A DNA stretch of 64,000 nucleotides. Origin: a virus. Shown piece after piece: positions 23,729 to 31,886 of this stretch (position 1 is the stretch's first letter; each line of letters starts with the position of its first letter). The DNA is taken from IMG/VR virus record IMGVR_UViG_3300044730_001993, positions 23,861-87,860 of that record; one strand, 5' to 3'. The notes below the pieces were generated by a model. It worked only from the letters and a program-made list of their open reading frames with translations, was not told the DNA's origin and searched no databases. A program made the position numbers and the translations under genes.

Positions 23729-24844
23729 TCACTCCCTCGTCTTGGCGTTCGCGAACATCGTCCGCGCGGCGAGCGCGAGGAGTTCTTCGTTGACGTGGTT
23801 CGCAGGGTTGAACGTGCCCATCGGCACGCGGTATTTCTTGAAGAGTCGCGTCACGAGGCGCCGCTGACGGTCCGGCGACAACGCGAAGAACTGACTCGTC
23901 GCCACCATGCCAGCGCGCTTGAGAAACGACCCCTCGTCGGCCCACTGGCGCGGGATTTGGCGCTTACGCTGCGACCTCGTGAGCGGGAGTCCAGACCTCG
24001 CCATGTCCTTGCGCGAGTCGCGAATGCGTTTCTGGAAACCGCGCTTCGAGTAGCGGTCGGGGTGAAACGACGCCTCTCGCTCGATCCAGACGCTCCAGCA
24101 GTGGTTGCGCACGGCGCGGATCGCCTGCTCGACCTGATAGCGCGACTCCAGTTCGGTGATCGCGCGGAGGTGCTTCGGGAGCGCGCGACGCACCGCATCA
24201 GTGAGCGCGTAGAAATCGCCATCCTCGCCCGAGTCGGTCCACGCGGCGACGAGTTTCTCCAGTCGCTTCGGCGCGATCTTCGAGTTGACGCAGCACGGCG
24301 ACGATCCCTCACGGTGAGGGAAGGGCATATCGTCGGCGAGGTCCATCGGGTGCACGCCCATGCGCTTCGCGTCGGCCTCGATCATGCTCGTGTACCCGCG
24401 CATCTCCGCCGTGAACGACGGCGTGTCGGGGCAGAGTTTGTCCTTCGCGTGGCGCATCCTCGCGCGAACGACCGAGCGCGGCACGGGCGTTTCGATCCCG
24501 CCCTTTCCCATGTGGGTGCGCACGATGAACGACGATTGGCACCTGTACGCCTTGCCGCGTCGCCCGTGCTGGAAGATCGTTTCGCCGAGCGGCGTCGCGC
24601 AGCCGATGACCATCGACGGCGAGGGGTCACCGCGCAGCGTCACCTCGCGACCGATCAGCTTCGACTTGCACCTGTACGGCGTGCCCGCCGACTGCGTGAG
24701 CCACGGCTTCGGCACGCGACCGGGCTTCCAACCGCAGGCTTTACACAGCCCCGTCTCGCACTCGCGGTGTTCGTGCTTGGCGGCGCGCTTCGCTGCGCGG
24801 GCATCGTTTCGGAGAGCGCGGCGGGCGCGACGTTTGGCGGGCAT
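23729..24844 (-). CDS. Hypothetical Cys-rich protein with basic N-terminus
   Basis: 371 aa. The first ~25 residues are Arg/Ala/Lys-rich with LRND (Asn at 13). Then two similar Cys-containing units: CETGLCKACGWKPGRVP and TPYRCKSKLIGREVTL/KAYRCQSSFIVRTH. The C-terminal half is basic and helical (RGFQKRIRDSRKDMARSG). A DNA/RNA-binding or virion role is possible. It shares a ~60-bp upstream promoter block with the 27997 gene. Confidence 0.7.
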   Translation of the reverse strand: MPAKRRARRALRNDARAAKRAAKHEHRECETGLCKACGWKPGRVPKPWLTQSAGTPYRCKSKLIGREVTLRGDPSPSMVIGCATPLGETIFQHGRRGKAYRCQSSFIVRTHMGKGGIETPVPRSVVRARMRHAKDKLCPDTPSFTAEMRGYTSMIEADAKRMGVHPMDLADDMPFPHREGSSPCCVNSKIAPKRLEKLVAAWTDSGEDGDFYALTDAVRRALPKHLRAITELESRYQVEQAIRAVRNHCWSVWIEREASFHPDRYSKRGFQKRIRDSRKDMARSGLPLTRSQRKRQIPRQWADEGSFLKRAGMVATSQFFALSPDRQRRLVTRLFKKYRVPMGTFNPANHVNEELLALAARTMFANAKTRE

Positions 24845-24900
24845 ACGGCGACGTTACACGATTGCGCGGAGCGGCGCTACGGGGAACGTGCGGCGTTTAT

Positions 24901-25956
24901 TCAGCTACGGAGACGATTGCGACTCGACCCGTTCTTCGCGGCCTTGCGCCTCCGCTGCGGCGCGGGCTTGCCATACGCCGCGAGTTCCGCCTGAGCGGAG
25001 CGAACGAGCGATCGAACGTCCGAGGGGACCGGCACGCCCGCCGCCTCCCGCGCCGCCACGTCGTTGAGGAAATCCTGTGATAGTTCGGCGTACAAGTCGT
25101 CCATCTTCTCACGCTTCGGCCCGCGCGACACGGTGAACGAACCCATCGAAATGAGGCGAGGAGCCGTCGCGACGGGCGGCACGCCGTGGCGGCGCTGCGC
25201 CTCTTGCAGAAGGCCGTTGAGACTGGAGTCCATCGCGCGCCACTCGCGACGTTTCTTGCCCTTCGCCAGAATCGACGGCGCTCGCCAGAAGCCCACGTCG
25301 CCGACGAAGATGCTCCCGTCACGGCGACGATAGAGCGAGAGTTCGTCGTGAACGCCCCACCCGTGTTTGCGCTCGATCGCGAGCAACTGGCCCTCCAGTT
25401 CGGCGTACTCCGTGCCCGTCATCGTCTGGAGCGGCTCGCCGTACTCGCGCACGAGCGCAGGCGTGCCGCCGTCGAGTTCCACGTAGGTCGTGCGCGGGAT
25501 GATGCTGTACCCGAGACTCGCGAGTTCGTTCGCGATGCCCGCCTCTTGCCGAAGGTTGCGCGTCTGTTCGTCGCGCATCCACGGTCGGCCATGAACGTTC
25601 GTCGCCGTCGCCAGCTTGACGACGCGCGGAGCATCGTCAGCCTCGATCTTGTACGCCGCGCCGAAGTTGCCAGAACCGAGCGGCTCGACGTAGCCGTACT
25701 GGCGCTTGCCGTCGCGGGTGAACGAGTACGATTGCGGCGCCAGTTTCAGTCGCGAGGCGATGCGAGCAGCCTCCGCGGTGTCGGGCCGTTTCCAGTGGTC
25801 ACGGGACACGCGCGGCGGGTAGGTGATCGTGCGGGTGTTTCTGCGATCGTAGGCATCGTCGCCTTCGCCGACGCGCTCCACGTAGTCTTCGTCGCGGTAT
25901 CGCTCCGCACGAAGCGGGTTGCGCGCACACGATCGGGTGTCCCGTCGAGGCTTCAT
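24901..25956 (-). CDS. Divergent protein-kinase-fold protein with Asn-Pro and Asn-Gly tags
   Basis: 351 aa. N-terminal tag CARNPLR (Asn 13). From ~90: LGSGNFGAAYKI (Gly-rich loop), RVVKLA (Lys 114, the ATP-anchoring Lys), a helix with Glu for the salt bridge, a hinge-like LVREYGEPL, HDELSL (203-208) in the catalytic-loop position and VGDVGFW (219-225) in the DFG position. These landmarks fit a small Ser/Thr kinase-like fold. The loop lacks a classic HRD-x4-N, so substrate or activity is uncertain. The C-terminus is basic with AAKNGSSRNR. A PP2C phosphatase is encoded 20 kb away. Confidence 0.65.
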   Translation of the reverse strand: MKPRRDTRSCARNPLRAERYRDEDYVERVGEGDDAYDRRNTRTITYPPRVSRDHWKRPDTAEAARIASRLKLAPQSYSFTRDGKRQYGYVEPLGSGNFGAAYKIEADDAPRVVKLATATNVHGRPWMRDEQTRNLRQEAGIANELASLGYSIIPRTTYVELDGGTPALVREYGEPLQTMTGTEYAELEGQLLAIERKHGWGVHDELSLYRRRDGSIFVGDVGFWRAPSILAKGKKRREWRAMDSSLNGLLQEAQRRHGVPPVATAPRLISMGSFTVSRGPKREKMDDLYAELSQDFLNDVAAREAAGVPVPSDVRSLVRSAQAELAAYGKPAPQRRRKAAKNGSSRNRLRS

Positions 25957-26807
25957 CGCGACCCGCGCCTCGCGTGACTGCGATGCGGTTCGCTGCGACT
26001 CACGTAGGCGATCGCCTCGACGCGGCCCGTATCGAACTTGTGCCACTGAAACGAGAGCGCCACGTCTTCGACTTGCGCAGGCGAGAACGGGTCGTCGGCG
26101 TTCGATTGAGCGAGGTAGATTGCCGTGCGACCGCTATCGTGCATGAACGTGTGCGAGTCGATGACGGAGCCCCACTCGTATCCGTGTCGCGCGAGGATCT
26201 CACCGCACTTCGCGAGCGCGGCACCGATCGAACGGAACAGTGGCTTGCCGCCGACGTGCTCCGCGAGTTCACCGTTGATCGCCTCGGCGACGTGCTCCGG
26301 CATCGAACTACGAACGTGGATCTCTCCGCGCGTGGCGGGTCGCCTCGTCGCTGCGCCTCGCCCGTTCTTCTCCGCCTCGCGCCCCACGACGGCGGGCACC
26401 GGGGGCACCTCGCCGACGAGCCCCTCGCGCGAGGCGAACGTGCCCTCTTCGCGCACATCGAACTGGTCTACCGGGCCGTGAAGCCACGCGGGGTCCGCGT
26501 ACTCCGCTTGACGGTAGATGCGCACGTCGGAACCGCGCCAGTGCACGCGAGGGGCGAGCGCGGCGTTGTAGACCGCGACGGTGCGACCGCGCTCCTTGAT
26601 GACGAGCACCGACACGCCGTAGCGCGGAACGTGGCGCTTGACGCCCTTGAGCCACTGTTCGATGCCGCGCCACGCACTCGCGCGCGAGAACTTCTCGGTC
26701 CACGGCCACGCATCTTCGCCCCCGTCGGGGTAGGTCACGTCGAACGTGACTGTTCGTGCGGGAGCGGGGTTGTGAGCGGACGGACGTGTGACTCGTCGAG
26801 AGTTCAT
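25953..26807 (-). CDS. Two-domain hypothetical protein with Asn-Pro and Asn-Gly tags
   Basis: 284 aa. N-terminal tag SAHNPAPAR (Asn 13); the first domain (to ~150) is alpha/beta with VSVLVIKERGRTVAVYNA. A second tag, EKNGRGAATRRP, separates it from a C-terminal domain (GEIHVRSSMPEHVAEAING...). The tag at a domain junction is the notable feature. Overlaps the kinase-like gene by 4 nt and the upstream gene by 4 nt. Confidence 0.7.
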   Translation of the reverse strand: MNSRRVTRPSAHNPAPARTVTFDVTYPDGGEDAWPWTEKFSRASAWRGIEQWLKGVKRHVPRYGVSVLVIKERGRTVAVYNAALAPRVHWRGSDVRIYRQAEYADPAWLHGPVDQFDVREEGTFASREGLVGEVPPVPAVVGREAEKNGRGAATRRPATRGEIHVRSSMPEHVAEAINGELAEHVGGKPLFRSIGAALAKCGEILARHGYEWGSVIDSHTFMHDSGRTAIYLAQSNADDPFSPAQVEDVALSFQWHKFDTGRVEAIAYVSRSEPHRSHARRGSR

Positions 26808-27997
26808 CGCGAGCCCGCCTTGCGCGCCGAGCGTCGCCCGTTCTTCTGCGACGGGCGGAAGGCGGGATCGGACCGCATGATTACTTTGCCGCTCGGTGTG
26901 GTGAACGGTCGGTAGGTCATACCGCCCGGACCTCCCATGTAAGGCCCGTGGTCGTCGATGCCGATCGTGGCCGTCGCCCTGCGACCGTCCCATAGAGTGG
27001 CCGTTACCATGACGGTCCCCGGCACGGAGTGATCGAACGACCATGCGGGGTCGGCGGCGAGATCGAACTCCACGGAGAGGATGCCGCGAGCGGTATCCTC
27101 AAGACGCCGCGCTTCATCCGCGCCGATGGCCTTGGTTGCCTTCATTGATCGTCGCCCGTTCTTCTGCGCTTCGCGATCGAGGAACGTGAGACTCACCACG
27201 CTGCCCTGCCGCCAGTAGTCGAGGAACCTGTACTGGTGCGCGTGGTAGAATGCCATCTCCACGTCGCGCTCGCTCATGCCGAACATCCCCCACACGGGAG
27301 ACTCCAGCGTGCGCAGCCCATTGCCGGTCGCGTTGTGAATGTCGCGGGCGATGTACGTGAACGTTTCGTCGTCGATGTGAAGTCCGCGGCGCCGCCCTTC
27401 GGCGTTGACGTTTCTGTCGCCCGACACCTTGTACGGTTCGTCGAGCACGCTCCACGCCACGAGGGCATCGAACAGGCGCAGCGACACGGAGTCGCGCTCC
27501 TTCTGGTCCCACCGCACGCCGCCCGTAAACTCGGCCTTGTCGCGGAGGCGCGGGTGCCCGTCGTCGTCGTAGACCGTCGCCACGTCGAACTGGTACGGCT
27601 TGCGCCTGAAGTTGCAGGTTCCGCCCTCGCGGTCGCACTCGTCGCGCACCATCTTCACTGCCTCGCGCAGCGTCCGACTGGCCTTGAGCGCATCGTAGAA
27701 CTCGCGTGCGTGCTTGTAGCGGTCGCGCGACTTCGGCACGGGCACGGTGCGCGAGAAGAGTTCCGACGCATCGCCCCTCGTACGCTTCACGCCGTCCACT
27801 GCGATCACGCGCTTCGACTCGATACGGTGGGGGAACTGCCTATCCTCGGAGTGCACGGTGACGTCGCCGCCGTCGTGCTCCTGAATCGAGTCAACGTAGA
27901 TCGTGCGAACGAGCGGCTCGAAGTCCGCGCGGTACGTGACGGAGTGCTTGCGGTCGGGGTTGCCGGTTGCGCGGCGGCGGACTCTCGTGGCGGGCAT
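26804..27997 (-). CDS. Multi-domain hypothetical protein with three Asn-Pro/Asn-Gly tags
   Basis: 397 aa. Tag 1 near the start (RRRATGNPDRK, Asn 13); tag 2 at ~280 (REAQKNGRRS); tag 3 at the end (SQKNGRRSARKAGSR). The central domain (~90-275) is a paralogue of the 116-721 protein; the C-terminal domain is beta-rich (GTVMVTATLWDGRRATATIG). The tags lie exactly at domain boundaries, and tags 2 and 3 use nearly identical DNA. Function unknown. It heads a three-gene overlapping operon. Confidence 0.75.
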   Translation of the reverse strand: MPATRVRRRATGNPDRKHSVTYRADFEPLVRTIYVDSIQEHDGGDVTVHSEDRQFPHRIESKRVIAVDGVKRTRGDASELFSRTVPVPKSRDRYKHAREFYDALKASRTLREAVKMVRDECDREGGTCNFRRKPYQFDVATVYDDDGHPRLRDKAEFTGGVRWDQKERDSVSLRLFDALVAWSVLDEPYKVSGDRNVNAEGRRRGLHIDDETFTYIARDIHNATGNGLRTLESPVWGMFGMSERDVEMAFYHAHQYRFLDYWRQGSVVSLTFLDREAQKNGRRSMKATKAIGADEARRLEDTARGILSVEFDLAADPAWSFDHSVPGTVMVTATLWDGRRATATIGIDDHGPYMGGPGGMTYRPFTTPSGKVIMRSDPAFRPSQKNGRRSARKAGSR

Positions 27998-28060
27998 ACC
28001 GGCGACGCTACACGATCGCCCGAAGTTCCGCTACGGCGAACGTCGCCCGTTTATTCACTC
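27998..28060 (-). promoter_or_regulatory. Promoter block shared with the 24844 gene
   Basis: Reading leftward: TGAATAAACG, then ACGTTC, CCGTAGCG, 17 nt including ATCGTG, TAGCGT and 7 nt to ATG. The region upstream of ATG 24844 (24845-24905) has the same elements in the same order with TAACGT as the -10. Confidence 0.55.
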
Positions 28061-28111
28061 CGCCGTTTCCCGCTAGACGCGCGACGCGGCGCGGCGTAGG
28101 ATCGCGGGACC

Positions 28112-28288
28112 ATGCGTAAACTCGTTCTTCTCGCCGCACTCCTCAACGCTTGCGACGACGCCGTTGTCGCGCCCCGCGACGCCACGCTCGACTCGCCCGA
28201 GTCCGATGCGGTCACCGTGTTCGACGCCTCGCAGGAGCCGCTGAACGCTCCCGCCGACGTGCTCGACGCGGGCATCGACGCGCGCTGA
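28112..28288 (+). CDS. Small lipoprotein
   Basis: 58 aa. The N-terminus MRKLVLLAALLNAC is a short signal with a lipobox ending at Cys 14; the rest is an acidic linker (ATLDSPESDAVTVFDAS). It should be lipid-modified and carried to the inner or outer membrane. Phage lipoproteins of this kind can act in superinfection exclusion or as outer-membrane spanins (inference). TAGGAT lies upstream as a -10. Confidence 0.7.
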   Translation: MRKLVLLAALLNACDDAVVAPRDATLDSPESDAVTVFDASQEPLNAPADVLDAGIDAR

Positions 28289-28319
28289 ACATCCACGCCG
28301 CCGCTCACGTACAACTCCC

Positions 28320-28661
28320 GTGAGCACCACCCCCGACCCCAGCGCCATCACCTACTACGCCCATCGTCGCGTTCGCGCCGACGGCCTCGTCTCGTATTTC
28401 CACGCGTCGCCGAGTCGGTGGTGGGTCGAGTTGCACGGCAGTACCGAGCCCGTCGTGACGATCCGACTCCGCGAACGTACCGCTGCGGACGCGCCGTCGT
28501 CCTACTTCGCGTGGCTCAGGTTCGATCGCCCCGAGCGATACGCGATGGTATGGCCGTCGGAGGGGCAACTCGAAATGTGTTTTCCGGGCGGCTCGCAAGC
28601 GGAGGCCGACCGCGGTCTCGGACGCAAGGTGAACTTGATCGTCGAGGAGGTGACGACGTGA
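28320..28661 (+). CDS. Hypothetical protein, intact member of a tandem pair
   Basis: 113 aa, GTG start. It contains YYAHRRVRADGLVSYF, TIRLRERTAADAPSSYF and GRKVNLIVEEV. The next gene is a tandem copy with the same landmarks but broken by a frameshift. Function unknown. Confidence 0.7.
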   Translation: MSTTPDPSAITYYAHRRVRADGLVSYFHASPSRWWVELHGSTEPVVTIRLRERTAADAPSSYFAWLRFDRPERYAMVWPSEGQLEMCFPGGSQAEADRGLGRKVNLIVEEVTT

Positions 28662-28979
28662 GCGCCGACCCTAGTTCGCACGCCTACTACGCCCACCGCA
28701 TCGTGCGGCGAAGTGGCGTACTCGCACGCGACCCCGAAGCGCGAGCGGCTTCGCTTCTACGGCGGCAACGACCCGATCGTGGCCGTGAGGTTGCGCGAGC
28801 GTACCGACGCCGACCCGCCGTCAACGTACTTCGGGTGGCTCGCAACGGGAGGGAGCGCCTACGAAATGGTGTGGCGCTCACGCACGCACTTCGAGGCGTG
28901 TTTCCAGTACACTTCCGACGAGGCGGCGAGCAAGGGCCGCGGGCGTCGGGTCAACCTCGTCGTCGAGGAGGTTCCGTAA
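28658..28979 (+). pseudogene. Frameshifted tandem copy of the 28320-28661 gene
   Basis: The GTG at 28658 overlaps the previous TGA and starts in the right frame (SSHAYYAHRIVRRSG), but homology then jumps frame near 28710-28713 and continues as YSHATPKRERLRFYGG, VAVRLRERTDADPPSTYF and GRRVNLVVEEVP to TAA. One base too many or two too few would explain it. Options: real pseudogene, sequencing error, or restart at GTG 28713. Confidence 0.6.
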
Positions 28980-29545
28980 TGCGCTGGCTCACCTCAGATT
29001 TGCACGTCGGACACACGAACATCATCACGTACTGCAAGCGTCCGTTCCCCGACGTAGCGGCGATGAACGAGGCGATCTTCTCGCGCTGGCGGGCGTCGGT
29101 CGCGCCCGACGACGAGGTTTGGGTTCTCGGCGACGTGGTGCTCGGGCACGACTGGCGCGAGTCGCTGCACGCCATCGCCGCGCTGCCAGGGCGCAAGGTG
29201 CTCGTGGCGGGCAACCACGATCGGTGCTGGCACGGGCACGGCGCGAAGCACGCACTGTACGTCTCCGACTACGCCGTCGCCTTCGACGTTCGGCAAGGCA
29301 CGCAGCGCCTCACGATCGACGGCATCGAGTGCGACGTGTCGCACTTCCCGTACGTGGACGAAGAGCGCGAGCGGCCCGACAAGTACGCGCAGTGGCGCCC
29401 GCGCGACGAAGGGCGACCGCTGTTGTGCGGCCACGTTCACGAGAAGTGGCGGCGGCGCGGGTGCGAGGTGAACGTGGGCGTGGACGTGTGGGACTTCGCC
29501 CCCGTCGCGGAGACCACGCTCGCGGCGATGCTGCGGGCGATTTAG
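28979..29545 (+). CDS. Calcineurin-like metallophosphoesterase
   Basis: 188 aa. Motifs in order: SDLHVGH (Asp/His), VLGDVVLG (Asp), AGNHDR (Asn-His), a His in CDVSHFPY and CGHVHE. These are the metal ligands of the calcineurin-like phosphoesterase fold, close in layout to small phage phosphoesterases. It may hydrolyse phosphodiesters or phosphate groups of nucleotides or proteins. ATG overlaps the TAA of the preceding gene; it ends with TAG. Confidence 0.88.
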   Translation: MRWLTSDLHVGHTNIITYCKRPFPDVAAMNEAIFSRWRASVAPDDEVWVLGDVVLGHDWRESLHAIAALPGRKVLVAGNHDRCWHGHGAKHALYVSDYAVAFDVRQGTQRLTIDGIECDVSHFPYVDEERERPDKYAQWRPRDEGRPLLCGHVHEKWRRRGCEVNVGVDVWDFAPVAETTLAAMLRAI

Positions 29546-29964
29546 GACGCGCTCTTGCGCTGCTCGTACGATGCGAGCGCATCGTCTGCCGTGGGCTGCA
29601 ATTTGTCGAGGTTGATCGCCATGTAGTCGCTGTTCTTGCCGAGGCGCTTGAATCCGATGCGACTCCAGTGCTCGCGCAGTTTTCGGAACGCCGCCGTCCG
29701 CTCGGGCGAGAGAGTCGGCGCGTCGGTCGATGCGAACTGCAAGGGGAACGCCTTGCCGATCGCGTAACCGCACCCCGCCCCGAACGTCTTCACGAACCGC
29801 ATCGCCGCCATAAGCCCGACGCCGATGCCGCGGTGCGCTTCATCGACCTTCACGAGTTCGACGATGAGCGTGTCGATGCCGTTCGATGCGTCTTCGATAA
29901 GATCCTCCACCTCGTCGCGAGCGAAGCCCGTCGCGGGGTCGGCGATCGCGTTCATGTACGACAC
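29542..29964 (-). CDS. GNAT-family acetyltransferase-like protein
   Basis: 140 aa. LIVELVKVDEAHRGIGVGLM matches GNAT motif A, where the R-G-x-G-x-G turn binds acetyl-CoA pyrophosphate, and HWSRIGFKRLGKNSDYMAINL resembles the final strand. Substrate unknown. GTG start at 29964; ATG 29955 is possible. Converges with the phosphoesterase. Confidence 0.75.
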   Translation of the reverse strand: MSYMNAIADPATGFARDEVEDLIEDASNGIDTLIVELVKVDEAHRGIGVGLMAAMRFVKTFGAGCGYAIGKAFPLQFASTDAPTLSPERTAAFRKLREHWSRIGFKRLGKNSDYMAINLDKLQPTADDALASYEQRKSAS

Positions 29965-29967
29965 GAG

Positions 29968-30192
29968 TTAGCCGTCGATCGCGTCGCAGGCGTCCATCGC
30001 TTCGTGGTAGGCGCCGCACGCCAGAACACGCCACCCGCGAACCTCGCCGACGATTTTCTCGCGGTCGTCGTCGCCGACGAAAACGATCTTGCCGTCGATG
30101 CGCTGCAAGACGTGCTCGAACTCGTCTTCGACGTTTGCGAGACTGCTCTCGATGCCGAAGCGAACCCTGTACTGGTCGATGTAGTGGCTCAT
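29968..30192 (-). CDS. Hypothetical small acidic protein
   Basis: 74 aa. Alpha/beta, acidic (NVEDEFEHVLQRIDG, FVGDDDREKIVGEV). Sits 3 nt upstream of the acetyltransferase gene in the same operon. Function unknown. Confidence 0.65.
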   Translation of the reverse strand: MSHYIDQYRVRFGIESSLANVEDEFEHVLQRIDGKIVFVGDDDREKIVGEVRGWRVLACGAYHEAMDACDAIDG

Positions 30193-30223
30193 GCCACGTT
30201 GACGCCGCGATGGTGGCGACTAT

Positions 30224-31273
30224 TCACCGAACGCCGCAGTCCATCGCAGCGCGAACGTACGCGGCGTGACTGTATCGGTTCTCGGCGTCGGCGAAACTCT
30301 TGGCCGCTCGGTAGACGCGCGTGACGCAGTTCGGGTTCAGAATCACCGTCTCCGACGCCATCGGCTGAAACACGTCGTAGCCCGATGCCTTCGCGTAGGC
30401 GTACGCCTCGCGCACGAACTCCAAGTGCGAGAACGAAGGATCGCCGGGAGTAATGCTCGCGATCCACGCAGCACGCATCGAACGACCGTTCGCCGCCGCG
30501 AGTGCGTGCATACGGTCGACCATCCGATCGAACCACGCAGGCTTCGACGACGGCGCAAAACCGAACCTATCGGTGACGTTTGCCGACCACTCCAGAATCG
30601 ACGCGTCAAGGCGCACTTCTACCGCGAGCACGTTCTTGCCGTACGAGGAATACGGTGTGGTCGTGGTGTAGAAGCCCTCGCCGAAGAAACCCTTGTCGGT
30701 GCGACTGCCATACATCGCAGGGTCGGGCTTCTGCTCCGCGAGCAAACGCTTCACGTTCGCCGCGGTCGAACCGTGGAAGTATCGCCGCGTGCGAAGGTCG
30801 AACTCGCGCACGGTGAGGCGCCACGGAGGCACGTCGCCCACCCCGTACCACGGGGCAACTCGATCCATGCAGTCGGCGCTCACGGTGGAACGCCCGTTCT
30901 TCTGCGCCCGTCGCCCCGCGCGCTTGCTCTCGAACGTCGCGATCACGTCACGGAGCCACGGCGCCACCGGGTCTTGCCACCCGCTCTTGCGGTAGGGGAT
31001 CGACGGCGTGCCACCCCACAAGAGCCAAGAAACCGCCGCAGGCGACTTCGGGTCGCGCATACGCTTCGCCGACTCGGCCTTCGCGACGCCGTGGCGCGCG
31101 AACCACCCGCGCATCTTCTTCGCCTTCGCGTAGTCGATCGGTTCGCCGTCGGCGAGACGTTCGGCCCACCGCACCGTCTCACCGCGCAGCCCCTTGCCCG
31201 CGTAGCCCTCGCGGACCAGCGCGAGCCCCTTGCGGAGCGCGGAGCGTACGGCGGCGGGCGCGGTGGTGCTCAT
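30224..31273 (-). CDS. Two-domain protein: DUF5824-like N-terminus and ADP-ribosyltransferase-like C-terminus
   Basis: 349 aa. Residues 1-~115 (RSALRKGLALVREGYAGKGL, KKMRGWFARHG, AVSWLLWGG) resemble the DUF5824 module found in phage and giant-virus proteins. A tag, RAQKNGRS, at ~127 marks the junction. The C-terminal part has RRYFHGSTAANVKRLLAEQ and FFGEGFYTTTTPYSSYGKNV, like the H-G and G-x-Y-x-T landmarks of ADP-ribosyltransferases. The catalytic acidic residue was not located. Start overlaps the upstream stop (TGATG). Confidence 0.6.
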   Translation of the reverse strand: MSTTAPAAVRSALRKGLALVREGYAGKGLRGETVRWAERLADGEPIDYAKAKKMRGWFARHGVAKAESAKRMRDPKSPAAVSWLLWGGTPSIPYRKSGWQDPVAPWLRDVIATFESKRAGRRAQKNGRSTVSADCMDRVAPWYGVGDVPPWRLTVREFDLRTRRYFHGSTAANVKRLLAEQKPDPAMYGSRTDKGFFGEGFYTTTTPYSSYGKNVLAVEVRLDASILEWSANVTDRFGFAPSSKPAWFDRMVDRMHALAAANGRSMRAAWIASITPGDPSFSHLEFVREAYAYAKASGYDVFQPMASETVILNPNCVTRVYRAAKSFADAENRYSHAAYVRAAMDCGVR

Positions 31274-31833
31274 CAGCCGACCAGATCGCCCCACGCTCGG
31301 ATGACGAACTTCTTCTTGGCGACATCGTAGATCACCGTGGCGATGTACGGATCGCCCATGTTCACGCAGAGGAACCGCGTGTCGCCGAAGTAGCGATCGA
31401 CCCACAGGCCGTCGTCGCGACGGATCGCCTCGACGCCGTGAGCGTCGAGCACGCGGTCTACGCGCGCGAGTACGTTGCCGACGAAACTGCCGCCGTACAT
31501 CGCGGCCTCGTTCATCGCGTCACGCAGCGACTCCGCGTCGGCCTTCGTGAACGTTCGCCCGTCGTGCCTCGCGTGCGGCGAAACCAGCGCGTAGATTGCA
31601 GCCGACGACGGGGCACGAGACACCTTGCGGGCGCTCGCGATCTTCTTGACGCGGGGCTTGCCGGTCTTGCCTCCGCAGATCGCGCACTCCTTGCCGCGGG
31701 GCCAGTGATAGAGTTCGTGACTCATGCGGACGCCGCGCCATCGGCTATCGGCGCTCTTGCCCGCCTCCCAGAAGCACGCCTCGTGAACGAACCCGCCGCC
31801 AGTGGAGTACCCGATCGTTTTCGCGCTGCTCAT
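31273..31833 (-). CDS. Hypothetical protein with CxxC motif
   Basis: 186 aa. A single CAICGG at ~50, a basic segment (KPRVKKIASARKVSR), a helical region and a beta-rich C-terminus (LCVNMGDPYIATVIYDVAKK). Function unknown. A possible promoter (TTGCTC, 18 nt, TAGCAT) lies upstream. Confidence 0.65.
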   Translation of the reverse strand: MSSAKTIGYSTGGGFVHEACFWEAGKSADSRWRGVRMSHELYHWPRGKECAICGGKTGKPRVKKIASARKVSRAPSSAAIYALVSPHARHDGRTFTKADAESLRDAMNEAAMYGGSFVGNVLARVDRVLDAHGVEAIRRDDGLWVDRYFGDTRFLCVNMGDPYIATVIYDVAKKKFVIRAWGDLVG

Positions 31834-31886
31834 CGTGGCGACGATGCTACGCACAAGTGGTGCGCGCGAGCAAGCGATTACGCGGC

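Noticed and set aside
28051-28314. Leftward 87-codon frame over the lipoprotein gene
   Set aside because: It is antisense to a well-formed lipoprotein gene with signal, lipobox and promoter; Ser/Ala-rich composition fits a shadow frame.
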